A stretch of DNA of 64,000 nucleotides. Origin: Mesorhizobium sp. B1-1-8. GTDB taxonomy: Bacteria; Pseudomonadota; Alphaproteobacteria; Rhizobiales; Rhizobiaceae. The notes under the pieces are model-generated. The model searched no databases. It was not told where the DNA came from and was given only the letters and a program-made list of their open reading frames with translations. Below, in pieces: positions 32,307-40,734 of this stretch. The stretch is from positions 2,395,501 to 2,459,500 of the forward strand of contig NZ_CP083956.1 of the NCBI RefSeq assembly GCF_006442795.2, given 5' to 3'. A program made the position numbers and the translations under genes. The stretch's first letter is position 1, and each line of letters starts with the position of its first letter.

Positions 32307-32525
32307 TGCCGCGCCCGGATGCGGCTTGCGGCCGCAATTTCAGGAATTGTGCACAACTGTTGAATGTTTCAGCCGCAAACCGGTGAGCAAACGGCTATTT
32401 TTCGAGATTCGTACAGCGCATCTTGCGATATGTCCAGATGAGTTGTATACGTCTTATACGCTCGATGCGACGGAGGAGAAACGTCGCCCGAGTCAGACAA
32501 TCGTCAAAAAGAAAAAGGGGAATAC
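32307..32525. promoter_or_regulatory. Divergent promoter region with repeated TATACG motif
   Basis: This 219-nt region separates the M24-sox operon from the ehu operon. TTGTATACG at 32443-32451 and TTATACG at 32454-32460 form a direct repeat of TATACG with a 9-nt period. GTATAC itself is palindromic and of the kind bound by FadR-type GntR proteins; such a regulator is the last gene of the ehu operon. No convincing -35/-10 pair was assigned. Confidence 0.35.
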
Positions 32526-33395
32526 ATGCTCATGTCACACATATCTCGCCGTGCGGTTGTGAAGGCCGCCGCCTGCCTCGCGCTAGCCGCGACCGCATTG
32601 ACGTCGTTGCCGGCCCATGCGGAGACGACGCTGGAACGCGCCAAGAAGGACGGCTACATCCGTGTCGGCTTCGCCAACGAGGCGCCGTTCGGTTTCGCGA
32701 CGCCCGACGGCAAGCTGACCGGCGAGGCTCCCGAGGTCGCCAAGGCCGTGCTCGCCAAGATGGGCATCAAACAGGTCGACGGCGTGCTGACCGAGTTCGG
32801 CTCGCTTATCCCCGGGCTCAAGGCTGGCCGCTTCGACATCATCGCCGCCGGCATGTTCATCACTCCGAAGCGCTGCGCCGAGATCAATTTCTCGGAGCCG
32901 TCCTACGGCATCGGCGAGGCCTTGTTGGTGACAAAGGGTAATCCCAAGGGCATCAAGGACTTTTCCAGCATCAAGGACAACCCGGATCTCAAGCTCGCCG
33001 TGATGGCCGGCGCCGTCGAGGGCGGCTTCGCCAAGGACGCGGGTGTTGCCGAAGGGCAGATCGTCACTTTGCCCGACCAGTCCAGTCTCGTCGCCGCCGT
33101 CCAGGCAGGGCGCGCCGATGCGGCCGCGCTCACCGCGCTGTCGATCGCCGACATGGCCAAGAAGGCCGATGGCGTCGAATCGACCAAGCCGTTCGGCGAG
33201 GTTGCCGGCAAATCGGTGAAGGGCCATGGCGGCTTCGGCTTCCGTAAGCAAGACACCGATCTGCAGAAAGCGTTCAACGCCGAGCTGAAGAAGTTCATCG
33301 GCTCGCCCGAGCACATCGCCCTGGTCGAGCCGCTCGGCTTCGGGAAGGATTATTTGCCGAACAAGACCACAGCGCAGCTCTGCAAGGGCGAATAG
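32526..33395 (+). CDS. ehuB: ABC importer binding protein, EhuB-like (ectoine/hydroxyectoine type)
   Basis: 289-residue family-3 periplasmic binding protein. The signal peptide contains SHISRRAVVKAAACLALA with cleavage after PAHA. The mature part starts ETTLERAKKDGYIRVGFANE and runs through GFATPDGKLTGEAPEVAKAV, GVLTEFGSLIPGLKAGRFD and a C-terminal GSPEHIALVEPLGFGKDYLP, a series that matches rhizobial EhuB. EhuB binds ectoines, but family members of near identical layout can bind other small zwitterions. AAGGGG precedes the ATG at 32526; an ATG two codons on is also possible. Confidence 0.82.
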   Translation: MLMSHISRRAVVKAAACLALAATALTSLPAHAETTLERAKKDGYIRVGFANEAPFGFATPDGKLTGEAPEVAKAVLAKMGIKQVDGVLTEFGSLIPGLKAGRFDIIAAGMFITPKRCAEINFSEPSYGIGEALLVTKGNPKGIKDFSSIKDNPDLKLAVMAGAVEGGFAKDAGVAEGQIVTLPDQSSLVAAVQAGRADAAALTALSIADMAKKADGVESTKPFGEVAGKSVKGHGGFGFRKQDTDLQKAFNAELKKFIGSPEHIALVEPLGFGKDYLPNKTTAQLCKGE

Positions 33396-33407
33396 TTCCC
33401 AACTGCT

Positions 33408-33437
33408 GGGCGGCGCGAAAGCGCCGCCCTCTTTTTT
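33408..33437 (+). terminator. Intrinsic-terminator-like hairpin after ehuB
   Basis: Stem GGGCGGCGC / GCGCCGCCC with a GAAA tetraloop (33408-33429) followed by TCTTTTTT. It starts 12 nt after the ehuB stop and precedes ehuC by 14 nt. It looks like a textbook Rho-independent terminator, so permease expression would need partial read-through. Confidence 0.85.
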
Positions 33438-33451
33438 CTTCGGAGAAGCAG

Positions 33452-34180
33452 ATGGGAATCCGCACGCTCGTTGCCATGCTGGCCGCCTCGCTGGCTGTGA
33501 TCGCCGTGCTGGCAACGCAGGCCACGTACAGGCTGTTCCTGCCGGGACTGCTGCAAGGTGCCGTACTGACGATCGAGATCGCAGTCCTTGGCAGCCTGCT
33601 GGCGGTTGTCATGGGCGTGCTCGCCGCGCTGGCACGCATGTATGGTCCGGCGCCGCTTAGATGGCTGGCGACGGTCTATGTCGAAATCTTTCGCGGCACT
33701 TCGGCGCTGGTGCAGCTGTTCTGGCTGTTTTTCGTGCTGCCGCAATTCGGCGTCACGCTCGACGCATTCCTGGTCGCCGTGCTGGCGCTTGGCCTGAATG
33801 TCGGGGCCTACGGATCCGAATGCGTGCGCGGCGCCATCCAGTCGGTCGCGCGCGGCCAGTGGGAAGCGGGAACGGCGCTCAACATGAGCCGATCGCAGAT
33901 GCTGCGCCGGATCATCCTGCCGCAGGCCTTCATCGCCATGATCCCGCCCTGGGGCAATCTGTTCATCGAGCTGCTGAAGTCGACCGCGCTGGTGTCGCTG
34001 ATCACGCTCACCGATCTTGCCTTCAAGGCACAGCAAATGAACCAGAATACGTTCAAGACCATTCCGATCTTCACGCTTGTGCTGCTGATGTATCTGGCGA
34101 TGTCGCTCACCGTCTCCATCGGCATGCGGCTCCTCGAAAAACGGGCCTCGCTCGGCCTGGCGCGGGGGAGGGCGGCATGA
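33452..34180 (+). CDS. ehuC: ABC amino-acid-type importer permease, EhuC-like
   Basis: 242-residue His/Glu/Gln/Arg-type permease with about five helices and the EAA-like loop SVARGQWEAGTALNMSRSQM (about 130-149). The family motif PPWGNLFIELLKSTALVSLI follows. It forms a heterodimeric channel with the next gene product, with which it overlaps by 4 nt. CGGAGAAGCAG precedes the ATG at a good distance. Confidence 0.86.
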   Translation: MGIRTLVAMLAASLAVIAVLATQATYRLFLPGLLQGAVLTIEIAVLGSLLAVVMGVLAALARMYGPAPLRWLATVYVEIFRGTSALVQLFWLFFVLPQFGVTLDAFLVAVLALGLNVGAYGSECVRGAIQSVARGQWEAGTALNMSRSQMLRRIILPQAFIAMIPPWGNLFIELLKSTALVSLITLTDLAFKAQQMNQNTFKTIPIFTLVLLMYLAMSLTVSIGMRLLEKRASLGLARGRAA

Positions 34181-34836
34181 TCTGGGATTGGGGTTTTACT
34201 CTGGAGATCCTGCCGGTGCTGGCGCACGCGGCCATCGTGTCGATCGAGGCGACGCTTCTCGGCTTCGTCATAGCGGCGACGCTTGGCATGGTCCTGGCCG
34301 TGATCCGCATCGCCGTGCCGTGGACCGCCTGGACGATCTCGGTGCTGGTCGAGCTGATCCGCTCGACGCCGCTGCTCATCCAGATCTTCTTCATCTATTT
34401 CGTCTTTCCGAAATTCGGCCTTGTGCTCGACGCGTTCACGGCCGGCGTCATCGCCATCGGCATCCACTACGCCGCCTACTGCTCGGAGGTCTATCGCGCC
34501 GGCTTCGACAATATCCATCGCGGTCAGTGGGAAGCCTCGATCGCGCTCAATCTGTCGTCCTGGACGACCTTTCGCGACATCATCATCCCGCAGGCCATTC
34601 CGCCGATCGTGCCGGCGCTCGGCAACTATCTCGTCGCGCTGTTTAAGGAGACGCCGCTGCTTTCGGCCATCGCCGTGCTGGAGCTCATGCAGACCGCCAA
34701 GATCATCGGCTCCGAGACATTCCGCTACACCGAACCGATCACCTTGGTCGGCCTGTTCTTCCTCGCGATGAGCCTGGTTTCGGCCGCGCTTATTCGTGCC
34801 CTCGAACGCCTGCTCAACCAGAGGAACGCCCGATGA
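34177..34836 (+). CDS. ehuD: ABC amino-acid-type importer permease, EhuD-like
   Basis: 219-residue partner permease with the same family signature: HRGQWEASIALNLSSWTTF in the ATPase-coupling loop (about 116-134) and PALGNYLVALFKETPLLSAI. The true start is the ATG at 34177 overlapping the ehuC stop and preceded by GGGGGAGGG; a longer reading from 33661 runs over ehuC in another frame. It overlaps ehuA by 4 nt. Confidence 0.86.
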   Translation: MIWDWGFTLEILPVLAHAAIVSIEATLLGFVIAATLGMVLAVIRIAVPWTAWTISVLVELIRSTPLLIQIFFIYFVFPKFGLVLDAFTAGVIAIGIHYAAYCSEVYRAGFDNIHRGQWEASIALNLSSWTTFRDIIIPQAIPPIVPALGNYLVALFKETPLLSAIAVLELMQTAKIIGSETFRYTEPITLVGLFFLAMSLVSAALIRALERLLNQRNAR

Positions 34837-35612
34837 CGGAACAACCGATGGTGCGCTTCGACAATGTTTCCAAACGCTACGGCTCATTGACTGTCCTCGA
34901 TGGCCTGAACCTCGAAATCGCGCGCGGCGAGAAGGTCTCCGTCATCGGTCCGTCCGGCTCCGGCAAGACCACCGTCCTGCGCATGCTGATGACGCTGGAG
35001 ACGATCAACGACGGCGTCATCTGGGTTGAGGGCGAGCCGCTGACGCATATGAAGCAGAACGGAAAGCTGGTGCCCGCCAACCTCGCCCATATCAGGCGCA
35101 TCCGGGCGAAGATCGGCATGGTGTTCCAGTCCTTCAACCTGTTTCCGCATATGACGGCGATGGCCAATTGCATCGAGGCGCCGATAACCGTGCTTGGCAT
35201 GAAACGGGCGGATGCCGAGGCGCGGGCGGCGGAGCTTCTCGACATGGTCGGGCTGTCGCAGAAGAAGGATCATTATCCCTCCCAGCTCTCCGGCGGCCAG
35301 CAGCAGCGCGTCGCCATCGCTAGGGCGCTGGCAATGCGGCCCAAGATAATGTTGTTCGACGAGGTGACGTCGGCGCTCGACCCCGAACTTGTCGGCGAAG
35401 TGCTGCAGGTGATAAGGCAAATCGGCCGCGAGCATGATTTGACAATGCTCATGGTCACCCACCAGATGGGCTTCGCCAAGGAATTTTCCGACCGCGTCTG
35501 CTTCTTCTACCAGGGAAAGATTTGCGAGCAGGGACCGCCGGGCGAGCTGTTCGGCGCGCCCAAGAACGAGCGGACGCGGCAGTTCCTGCACGCTGTCCTG
35601 GAGGCTGGATGA
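34833..35612 (+). CDS. ehuA: ABC amino-acid-type importer ATPase, EhuA-like
   Basis: 259-residue ATPase with Walker A GPSGSGKTT (about 39), signature LSGGQQQRVAIARA, Walker B IMLFDEVTSALDPE and switch His in VTHQMGFA. It contains the short insertion MKQNGKLVPANLAHIRRIRA (about 72-91) between Walker A and the Q-loop that is a mark of EhuA-type proteins. It energises uptake by the EhuBCD proteins. Its stop overlaps the GntR gene by 4 nt. Confidence 0.88.
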   Translation: MTEQPMVRFDNVSKRYGSLTVLDGLNLEIARGEKVSVIGPSGSGKTTVLRMLMTLETINDGVIWVEGEPLTHMKQNGKLVPANLAHIRRIRAKIGMVFQSFNLFPHMTAMANCIEAPITVLGMKRADAEARAAELLDMVGLSQKKDHYPSQLSGGQQQRVAIARALAMRPKIMLFDEVTSALDPELVGEVLQVIRQIGREHDLTMLMVTHQMGFAKEFSDRVCFFYQGKICEQGPPGELFGAPKNERTRQFLHAVLEAG

Positions 35613-36346
35613 CGCTGGAGACGGAGGCCTCGGCCGCGACAATGACCGCGTCGCGTCCGCTGTCGGCGCGGGAACGGTTCGAACGCATCTACCTGATCCT
35701 GCGCGACCGCATCTGCCTGCTCGACTACCCGCCGGGAAGCCGGCTCTCCGAGGAAGAACTCGCCCAGGAATTCGAGATCAGCCGCACGCCGGTCCGCCGT
35801 GTGCTGGCGCGGCTTGAATCCGAAGGCCTGGTTCAGTCCGTGCATGGCGTCGGCACCATAGTCACCGATGTCGATATCGAGGAACTGCAGCAGGTCTATC
35901 ATCTGCGCCTGGAACTGGCGCTTCTGGTCGGCAAGCTCTCGCCTATACCGCGTACGGCGGCCGACCTCGATCGGATCCGGGCGCTCATTGCGCGCTGCGA
36001 TTCCGACATGGTCAATCCGGATCAACGGGCTTTCCTGCAGCTGAACATGGATTTCTTCTCCGAACTGACCGCCATGACCGGGAACCAGCCGCTGCGCGAG
36101 ATCAGCGAGCGGCTGTATTTCCAAGTGGCGCGCGTCGTCCTGAAGATGATGCCGCAGCTGGGCCTCGTGGAGGAGTTCACGGCGTTCCGACGCGAAATGG
36201 AGGAGGTCCTGGCCGCGGCAGAGATCGGTGATTGGGAATCGATCGGGCATATACGGCGCGCCCACATCTCGATGAGCTTTCGACGCATGATGCGCCATGC
36301 TGGTCATGCCAGGGACGGCGATCGCTTGGTACGGCAAGAGGAATGA
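35609..36346 (+). CDS. GntR-family (FCD subgroup) regulator of the ehu/sox divergon
   Basis: 245 residues: winged helix (IYLILRDRICLLDYPPGSRL, then EELAQEFEISRTPVRRVLAR) and FCD effector domain with DIEELQQVYHLRLELALLV and FLQLNMDFFSEL. It is translationally coupled to ehuA, so the importer and regulator rise together. Ectoine operons of other rhizobia and marine bacteria more often use a MocR-type EnuR, not an FCD protein, which is one more sign that the inducer here may not be ectoine. Likely targets are its own operon and the divergent M24-sox operon. Confidence 0.85.
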   Translation: MTLETEASAATMTASRPLSARERFERIYLILRDRICLLDYPPGSRLSEEELAQEFEISRTPVRRVLARLESEGLVQSVHGVGTIVTDVDIEELQQVYHLRLELALLVGKLSPIPRTAADLDRIRALIARCDSDMVNPDQRAFLQLNMDFFSELTAMTGNQPLREISERLYFQVARVVLKMMPQLGLVEEFTAFRREMEEVLAAAEIGDWESIGHIRRAHISMSFRRMMRHAGHARDGDRLVRQEE

Positions 36347-36501
36347 TCCGAACATTGGCCTGGACAAACGCCATTGAACCAGGATCTGATTCAGAATTCC
36401 CGAAAAGCCATATTTTAATGAATTATAGATAGTTCTCGCCAAACGATGAGCCGCTCGGTCGACTTTGAGGGACCGGCAAGGCGCGGGGCGCGTGATCTCA
36501 A

Positions 36502-37635
36502 ATGAAATCCTCGACCGGAGAGCACTATCCAGCGCTGGATCATATCCGTGGCCTGGCGGCCTTTATGGTCTTCACTTTTCACTTCCTCCACGCATCTCCG
36601 GATGCGCCGGTAGCCTATAGCTTCGTACCGGCTCTGCCCTTGTTCAGCATCCTGGACGAAGGGCACACCGGCGTTTCCTTGTTCATGGCGCTTTCCGGTT
36701 ACCTGTTTGCCAAGCTTCTTGACGGCAAGCAGGTCAGATATCTGCCATTCTTCGCCAACAGGGCGCTCAGGCTGCTGCCCTTGCTGCTCGCCGTGATTTG
36801 CGTCGAGGCTTGCCGCAGATATCTGGCCGGTCAGGATATTGAGAAGTATTTCACCGATGTCGGCAAGGGGCTGATTTTCCCCACGCTTCCCAATGGCGGC
36901 TGGTCGATCACCGTTGAAGCCCATTTCTACCTGTTGCTGCCGTTCCTGCTAATGGCGTCCAGGCGATTCCTGTTCGCCCCGCTGCTGTTCATCGCTGCAG
37001 CCATTTTGCTGAGGATCGTTTTGTATGAGCAACTCGGCGAGGTGCAGTCCGCAGCATACTGGACGATCATAGGACATGCGGACCAGTTCCTGGCCGGCAT
37101 TCTTGCCTTCCACCTTCGGGTCTATGCGAACGGCAGGCACTGGCTGGCGCTGGCCGTTCTCGCGGCATTTTCGGGGTTCTTCTGGTGGTTCGACGCTGCG
37201 GGCGGTTTTTACCGTCTAGCGCCCCATCCGTCGCCGCGTTGGATATGGGTGATCCTGCCGACCCTGGAGGCGGCCGTCTATTCCTTCGGGATCGCCTATT
37301 ACGATACGACTTTTACCAAGAAGCGGACGAGCCTGCCGTTCAGGATCATGGAGAAGGCCGGATCGTACAGTTATTCGATCTATCTGCTGCATCTGTTTTT
37401 CGCGTTCGAGCTGGCCGCCTTCATCAACGATAACGTCATGAACATCAGCAATTTCTACGTCGCGTGCCTCTGGTCCGCAGTGTGCTTCCTCGCAACCATT
37501 CCAATCGGTTACCTCAGCTATTCCTGCATCGAAGCGCCATTCCTGCGCCTGCGTGTGCGATATGTAATGCCGGCAACCGCCGATCCGACCCCGGTCAGAG
37601 CCGCGCCGGCCGCGGCAGCTTCCCAGTTAGGCTGA
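36502..37635 (+). CDS. Acyltransferase 3 family membrane protein (OafA/ExoZ-like)
   Basis: 377-residue polytopic protein with about ten helices and the family-3 acyltransferase marks: LDHIRGLAAFMVFTFHFLH near the start with the Arg-His pair, FANRALRLLPL and the GWSITVEAHFYLLLPF motif (about 133-148). Such proteins acetylate or succinylate surface polysaccharides or lipids on the outer face of the inner membrane. There is no C-terminal SGNH domain. It stands alone: 155 nt after the GntR gene and convergent with the MaoC gene, with an unusually weak ribosome site before ATG 36502. Base composition is a little lower in G+C than its neighbours, which may point to separate acquisition. Confidence 0.86.
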   Translation: MKSSTGEHYPALDHIRGLAAFMVFTFHFLHASPDAPVAYSFVPALPLFSILDEGHTGVSLFMALSGYLFAKLLDGKQVRYLPFFANRALRLLPLLLAVICVEACRRYLAGQDIEKYFTDVGKGLIFPTLPNGGWSITVEAHFYLLLPFLLMASRRFLFAPLLFIAAAILLRIVLYEQLGEVQSAAYWTIIGHADQFLAGILAFHLRVYANGRHWLALAVLAAFSGFFWWFDAAGGFYRLAPHPSPRWIWVILPTLEAAVYSFGIAYYDTTFTKKRTSLPFRIMEKAGSYSYSIYLLHLFFAFELAAFINDNVMNISNFYVACLWSAVCFLATIPIGYLSYSCIEAPFLRLRVRYVMPATADPTPVRAAPAAAASQLG

Positions 37636-37730
37636 GATAGCAACTGGGCCATGGCAAGCTCGTCTAGCTGCTTGATGCGGTTGCTAGGATCGCAACTTCC
37701 ATCAGAGCGCCGCCGGCCGGCTGCTCCATC

Positions 37731-38210
37731 TCAACCGGCGTCCCCCTGTCGATCTCTTGCCATCGGTTTTTCCCGGCGTTCGACGATGTAGATGTGGTCG
37801 GCGGCCAGCACCACCTCGCCGCGCTGGTTGATCACCTCGCAGCGTTCGATCACCCGTCCTGAATCCGGCCGCTTGGGATCGTCTTGCTTGGCCGCGATGG
37901 TGGTGCGCGTGCGGATCGTATCGCCGATGAAAACCGGCTTGATGAAGCGCAGCCGGTCATAGCCATATGAAAAGGCGACCGGGTTGACGATGTTTGCCGT
38001 CAGGCCGATGCCGACGGAGAACACCAGCGTGCCATGCGCAATGCGCTGGCCGAACGGTGTCGTCTTCATGAACTCGGCGTCCATGTGGTGCGGGAAGAAA
38101 TCGCCGGTGTGGCCGGCATGGACGATGAAATCCGTCTCGGTGATGGTGCGGCCGCCGGTGAGGCGCGAGGAACCGATCTCGTAGTCCTCGAAATACTGGA
38201 TCTGTTCCAT
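37731..38210 (-). CDS. MaoC-like hot-dog dehydratase/hydratase
   Basis: 159-residue single hot-dog protein of the MaoC family. The hydratase motif with Asp and His is in [20 protein letters not shown] (about 27-46), and [18 protein letters not shown] follows. MaoC enzymes hydrate enoyl-CoA esters, yet the rest of this operon handles free sugars and acids. The block [20 protein letters not shown] is almost repeated in the second MaoC gene at 53926. It is the last gene of the rhamnose-type operon and starts in a 3-nt overlap with the dehydrogenase stop. Confidence 0.86.
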   Translation of the reverse strand: MEQIQYFEDYEIGSSRLTGGRTITETDFIVHAGHTGDFFPHHMDAEFMKTTPFGQRIAHGTLVFSVGIGLTANIVNPVAFSYGYDRLRFIKPVFIGDTIRTRTTIAAKQDDPKRPDSGRVIERCEVINQRGEVVLAADHIYIVERREKPMARDRQGDAG

Positions 38211-39283
38211 CAGGGTCTTTCCGCGATCGGCGTCGCCAGCGCCGCGCTCGACCGGTAGGCGGCCTCAACCAGCGCCATCGTGCTCCAGGCGTCCTCGACC
38301 GGACTGATCAGAGTTGCATCTTCGCCGGCAGCGAAACGCTGGACATTGGCCATGCGGCCGACGAAGGCGTCAGGAAACCATTCTCCGGCCAGTGGCACGG
38401 CAATCCAGTCCGATCCGCCTTTGGGAAAAATCTCCAGAATGTCCGGCTCGCCGCGCGGGTAGTCGAGATTGAGGCCGAGCTTGAGATAGGCCGCGCCTTC
38501 GGTGCCGCAGATGCGGAAGTCGCAGGCCTGGTGCCGGCGGCCGAATTTGTGGTCGTGGTTGATCGACAGCGCGCAGCGCACGGTGTCGCCATAGTCGAGG
38601 ATGGCGCTGGTGCGCGTCTGCGCCACCGCGTGGTTAGGATGGCCAAGCGTCTTGGCGTGGACGCCCCTGGGATCGCCGAGCAGCTGCCGGATCAGATCGA
38701 GATAGTGGATCGAATGCATGGCGATCTCGACGCGCGGTGCTTTCAGCAGGAATTCCCAAAGCTGCCACGGTGTCGCCAGCGCCAACCAGGCGTCGAAGTC
38801 GACGACCGCGCCGAGCCAGCCCTTGGCGATGGCATCTTTCAGCGCCAGCATCATCGGCGCAAAACGCAGCTGGAAATTCACCGCTGCCTTGAGTTTCTTG
38901 GCGCGGCAGATTTCGAGGATTTCTGTCGCCTCGCCGAGATAATTGCCCATCGGCTTCTGGATCAGCGCTACCGCACCATCGGGCAGAGCCCTCAGGATCT
39001 CGGCGTGCCGTCCCGGCGGCGTCGCCAGATCGAAGATCGCGTCCTTGACGGCTGCGGCTTCGTCCACCGAGCGGAACGCCGTCACGCCCCATTTCTCGGC
39101 CAGCGTCTGTGCCTTGGCCTGATCCGGATCATAAAGTCCGGCAACCGGGAACCCCGCCTTTCGGTAGGCGGGGAAATGCGCGTCGCCGACGATCGAGCCT
39201 GCGCCGAAGGTGACGATCGGGCGCGGCTTCGACGGCTTCGGCCAGGATTGGGTGAGCGAGGCGGGGTCGAAACCCTCAGTCAT
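38210..39283 (-). CDS. Gfo/Idh/MocA-family NAD(P)-dependent oxidoreductase
   Basis: 357 residues with an N-terminal Rossmann fold ([20 protein letters not shown], about 22-41) and the C-terminal Gfo/Idh/MocA domain ([36 protein letters not shown]). The hallmark EKP is present as QKP ([11 protein letters not shown]), keeping the catalytic lysine. It probably oxidises a pyranose or sugar acid at C1 or C3. ATG at 39283 overlaps the mutarotase stop by 8 nt; a reading from 39337 has no ribosome site. Confidence 0.87.
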   Translation of the reverse strand: MTEGFDPASLTQSWPKPSKPRPIVTFGAGSIVGDAHFPAYRKAGFPVAGLYDPDQAKAQTLAEKWGVTAFRSVDEAAAVKDAIFDLATPPGRHAEILRALPDGAVALIQKPMGNYLGEATEILEICRAKKLKAAVNFQLRFAPMMLALKDAIAKGWLGAVVDFDAWLALATPWQLWEFLLKAPRVEIAMHSIHYLDLIRQLLGDPRGVHAKTLGHPNHAVAQTRTSAILDYGDTVRCALSINHDHKFGRRHQACDFRICGTEGAAYLKLGLNLDYPRGEPDILEIFPKGGSDWIAVPLAGEWFPDAFVGRMANVQRFAAGEDATLISPVEDAWSTMALVEAAYRSSAALATPIAERP

Positions 39284-39605
39284 GATGGAAGACCTCGTCC
39301 ATCGTCGCCCACCATTCGCCTTCCTTGCGCGTCGCAAGCGGCTCCTGGCATGGCATGCAGAGCGCCCACCATTCCTGTGTCTTCGGGTCGGCCGCCATTT
39401 TGGCCATGTCGGCGGCGTAGTCGGTGCCGTGATATTCGAAATAGGAGAACAGGAGGTTCTCCGGCCGTTTCAGGTAGATCGAATAATTCTTGATGTTGCA
39501 GGCCGAGATCATGGTCAGCACGTCAGGCCAGACTGCGGCATGCAGGCCGACATATTCCTCGACCTTTTCGGACTTCAACCCGAGCACCATTCCCATCCGC
39601 TGCAT
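39276..39605 (-). CDS. L-rhamnose mutarotase family protein
   Basis: 109-residue RhaM-type protein that interconverts alpha and beta anomers of L-rhamnose or a similar 6-deoxy or L-sugar. The catalytic His22 is in GLHAAVWPDV and matches the position in E. coli RhaM; NYSIYLKRPENLLFSYFEYH and the Trp pair EWWALCMPCQ are also conserved. A much longer reading through 40364 runs over the dehydratase gene in another frame; the true ATG is at 39605, 11 nt after that gene. Confidence 0.9.
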   Translation of the reverse strand: MQRMGMVLGLKSEKVEEYVGLHAAVWPDVLTMISACNIKNYSIYLKRPENLLFSYFEYHGTDYAADMAKMAADPKTQEWWALCMPCQEPLATRKEGEWWATMDEVFHHD

Positions 39606-39616
39606 GTCCGCTCCCT

Positions 39617-40729
39617 TTATGTCGTGATCGCCGTGGTAAATTCGGCGATGCTCATGGCGTTGACCGCGTCCCAATCCCAGTCGATGCCGATGCCAGGCTC
39701 GTCGGGCGCCAGCGCCTGCCCATCCTCGATGCGCATATGTGTGCCGGTCAACTGGTCGAGCTGCGGAATGTACTCGACATATCGGCCGTTCTGAACAGCG
39801 CAGGTGAGGCTGACATGCAGTTCCATCAGGAAATGCGGGCAGACCGGGATGTCGAAAGCCTCCGCCGCATGGGCGATCTTGAGCCAGGGCGTGATGCCGC
39901 CGATGCGGCCGACATCGACCTGGACGATCGAGCAGGCGCCTTTCTGCATGTATTCGCGAAAGTGGCGCATGGAATAGAGCGACTCGCCGATGGCGATCGG
40001 CGTCGCGGTCGAGCTCGATAGCCGCACATGGCCGTCGATGTCGTCGGCCGGCAGCGGCTCCTCGATCCAGGCGAGATCGAGCTCGCGCAGCTTCGCCGCG
40101 CGCCGGATCGCCTCGTCGACAGAAAAACCCTGATTGGCGTCGGTCATGATCTCGTAGCGGTCGCCGACCGCCTTGCGCACCGCCGACAGCCGCGCGAGGT
40201 CCTCCGATCCGTGCGGCTTGCCGATCTTGACCTTCGAGCCGCGAAAGCCCTTGGCCTTGGCAGCCAGCGCGTCGTCGACCAGCGCCTGCGTCTCGATATG
40301 AAGCCAGCCGCCCTCGGTCGTGTAGAGCGGGCAGCGGTCCCTGGCGCCGCCGGCGAGCTTCCACAACGGCAGGCCCTGCTTCTTCGCCCGCAGGTCCCAG
40401 AGTGCGGTGTCGATCGCGGCGATGGCGATGGCCGTGATCGCGCCGATCGTCGTGGCATGGGTGGCGAATTCGAGATCGTGCCAGATCGCCTCGATCATGT
40501 CAGGGTCGCGGCCGATCAGGCGCGGCGCCAGATGGTCGGACAACAGCCGCATCACCGACGAGCCGCCGGTGCCGATCGTGTAGCTGTAGCCGGTGCCGAC
40601 CGCGCCGTCGGAATCGGTGATCGTTACGATAGGCGTCTCCTGGCTGACGAAACTCTGGATGGCGTCAGTGCGCTTGACCTTGGGCACAAGGTCGACCATG
40701 CGCAGTTCTATCTTCTCGATCTTTGCCAT
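39617..40729 (-). CDS. Enolase-superfamily dehydratase/racemase of the mandelate racemase subgroup
   Basis: 370 residues, with the Lys166-Val-Lys168 motif that defines the mandelate racemase subgroup, metal ligands Asp197 (MTDANQG), Glu223 (WIEEP) and Glu249 (AIGES), and an Asp272/His299 dyad (VDVGRIGG, CPHFLMELH). This two-base layout fits dehydration of acid sugars such as L-fuconate, L-talarate or galactarate. In this operon, with a mutarotase, a dehydrogenase and a divergent lactonase, an aldonate from an L- or deoxy-sugar is the likely substrate. Confidence 0.88.
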   Translation of the reverse strand: MAKIEKIELRMVDLVPKVKRTDAIQSFVSQETPIVTITDSDGAVGTGYSYTIGTGGSSVMRLLSDHLAPRLIGRDPDMIEAIWHDLEFATHATTIGAITAIAIAAIDTALWDLRAKKQGLPLWKLAGGARDRCPLYTTEGGWLHIETQALVDDALAAKAKGFRGSKVKIGKPHGSEDLARLSAVRKAVGDRYEIMTDANQGFSVDEAIRRAAKLRELDLAWIEEPLPADDIDGHVRLSSSTATPIAIGESLYSMRHFREYMQKGACSIVQVDVGRIGGITPWLKIAHAAEAFDIPVCPHFLMELHVSLTCAVQNGRYVEYIPQLDQLTGTHMRIEDGQALAPDEPGIGIDWDWDAVNAMSIAEFTTAITT

Positions 40730-40734
40730 GTCGG

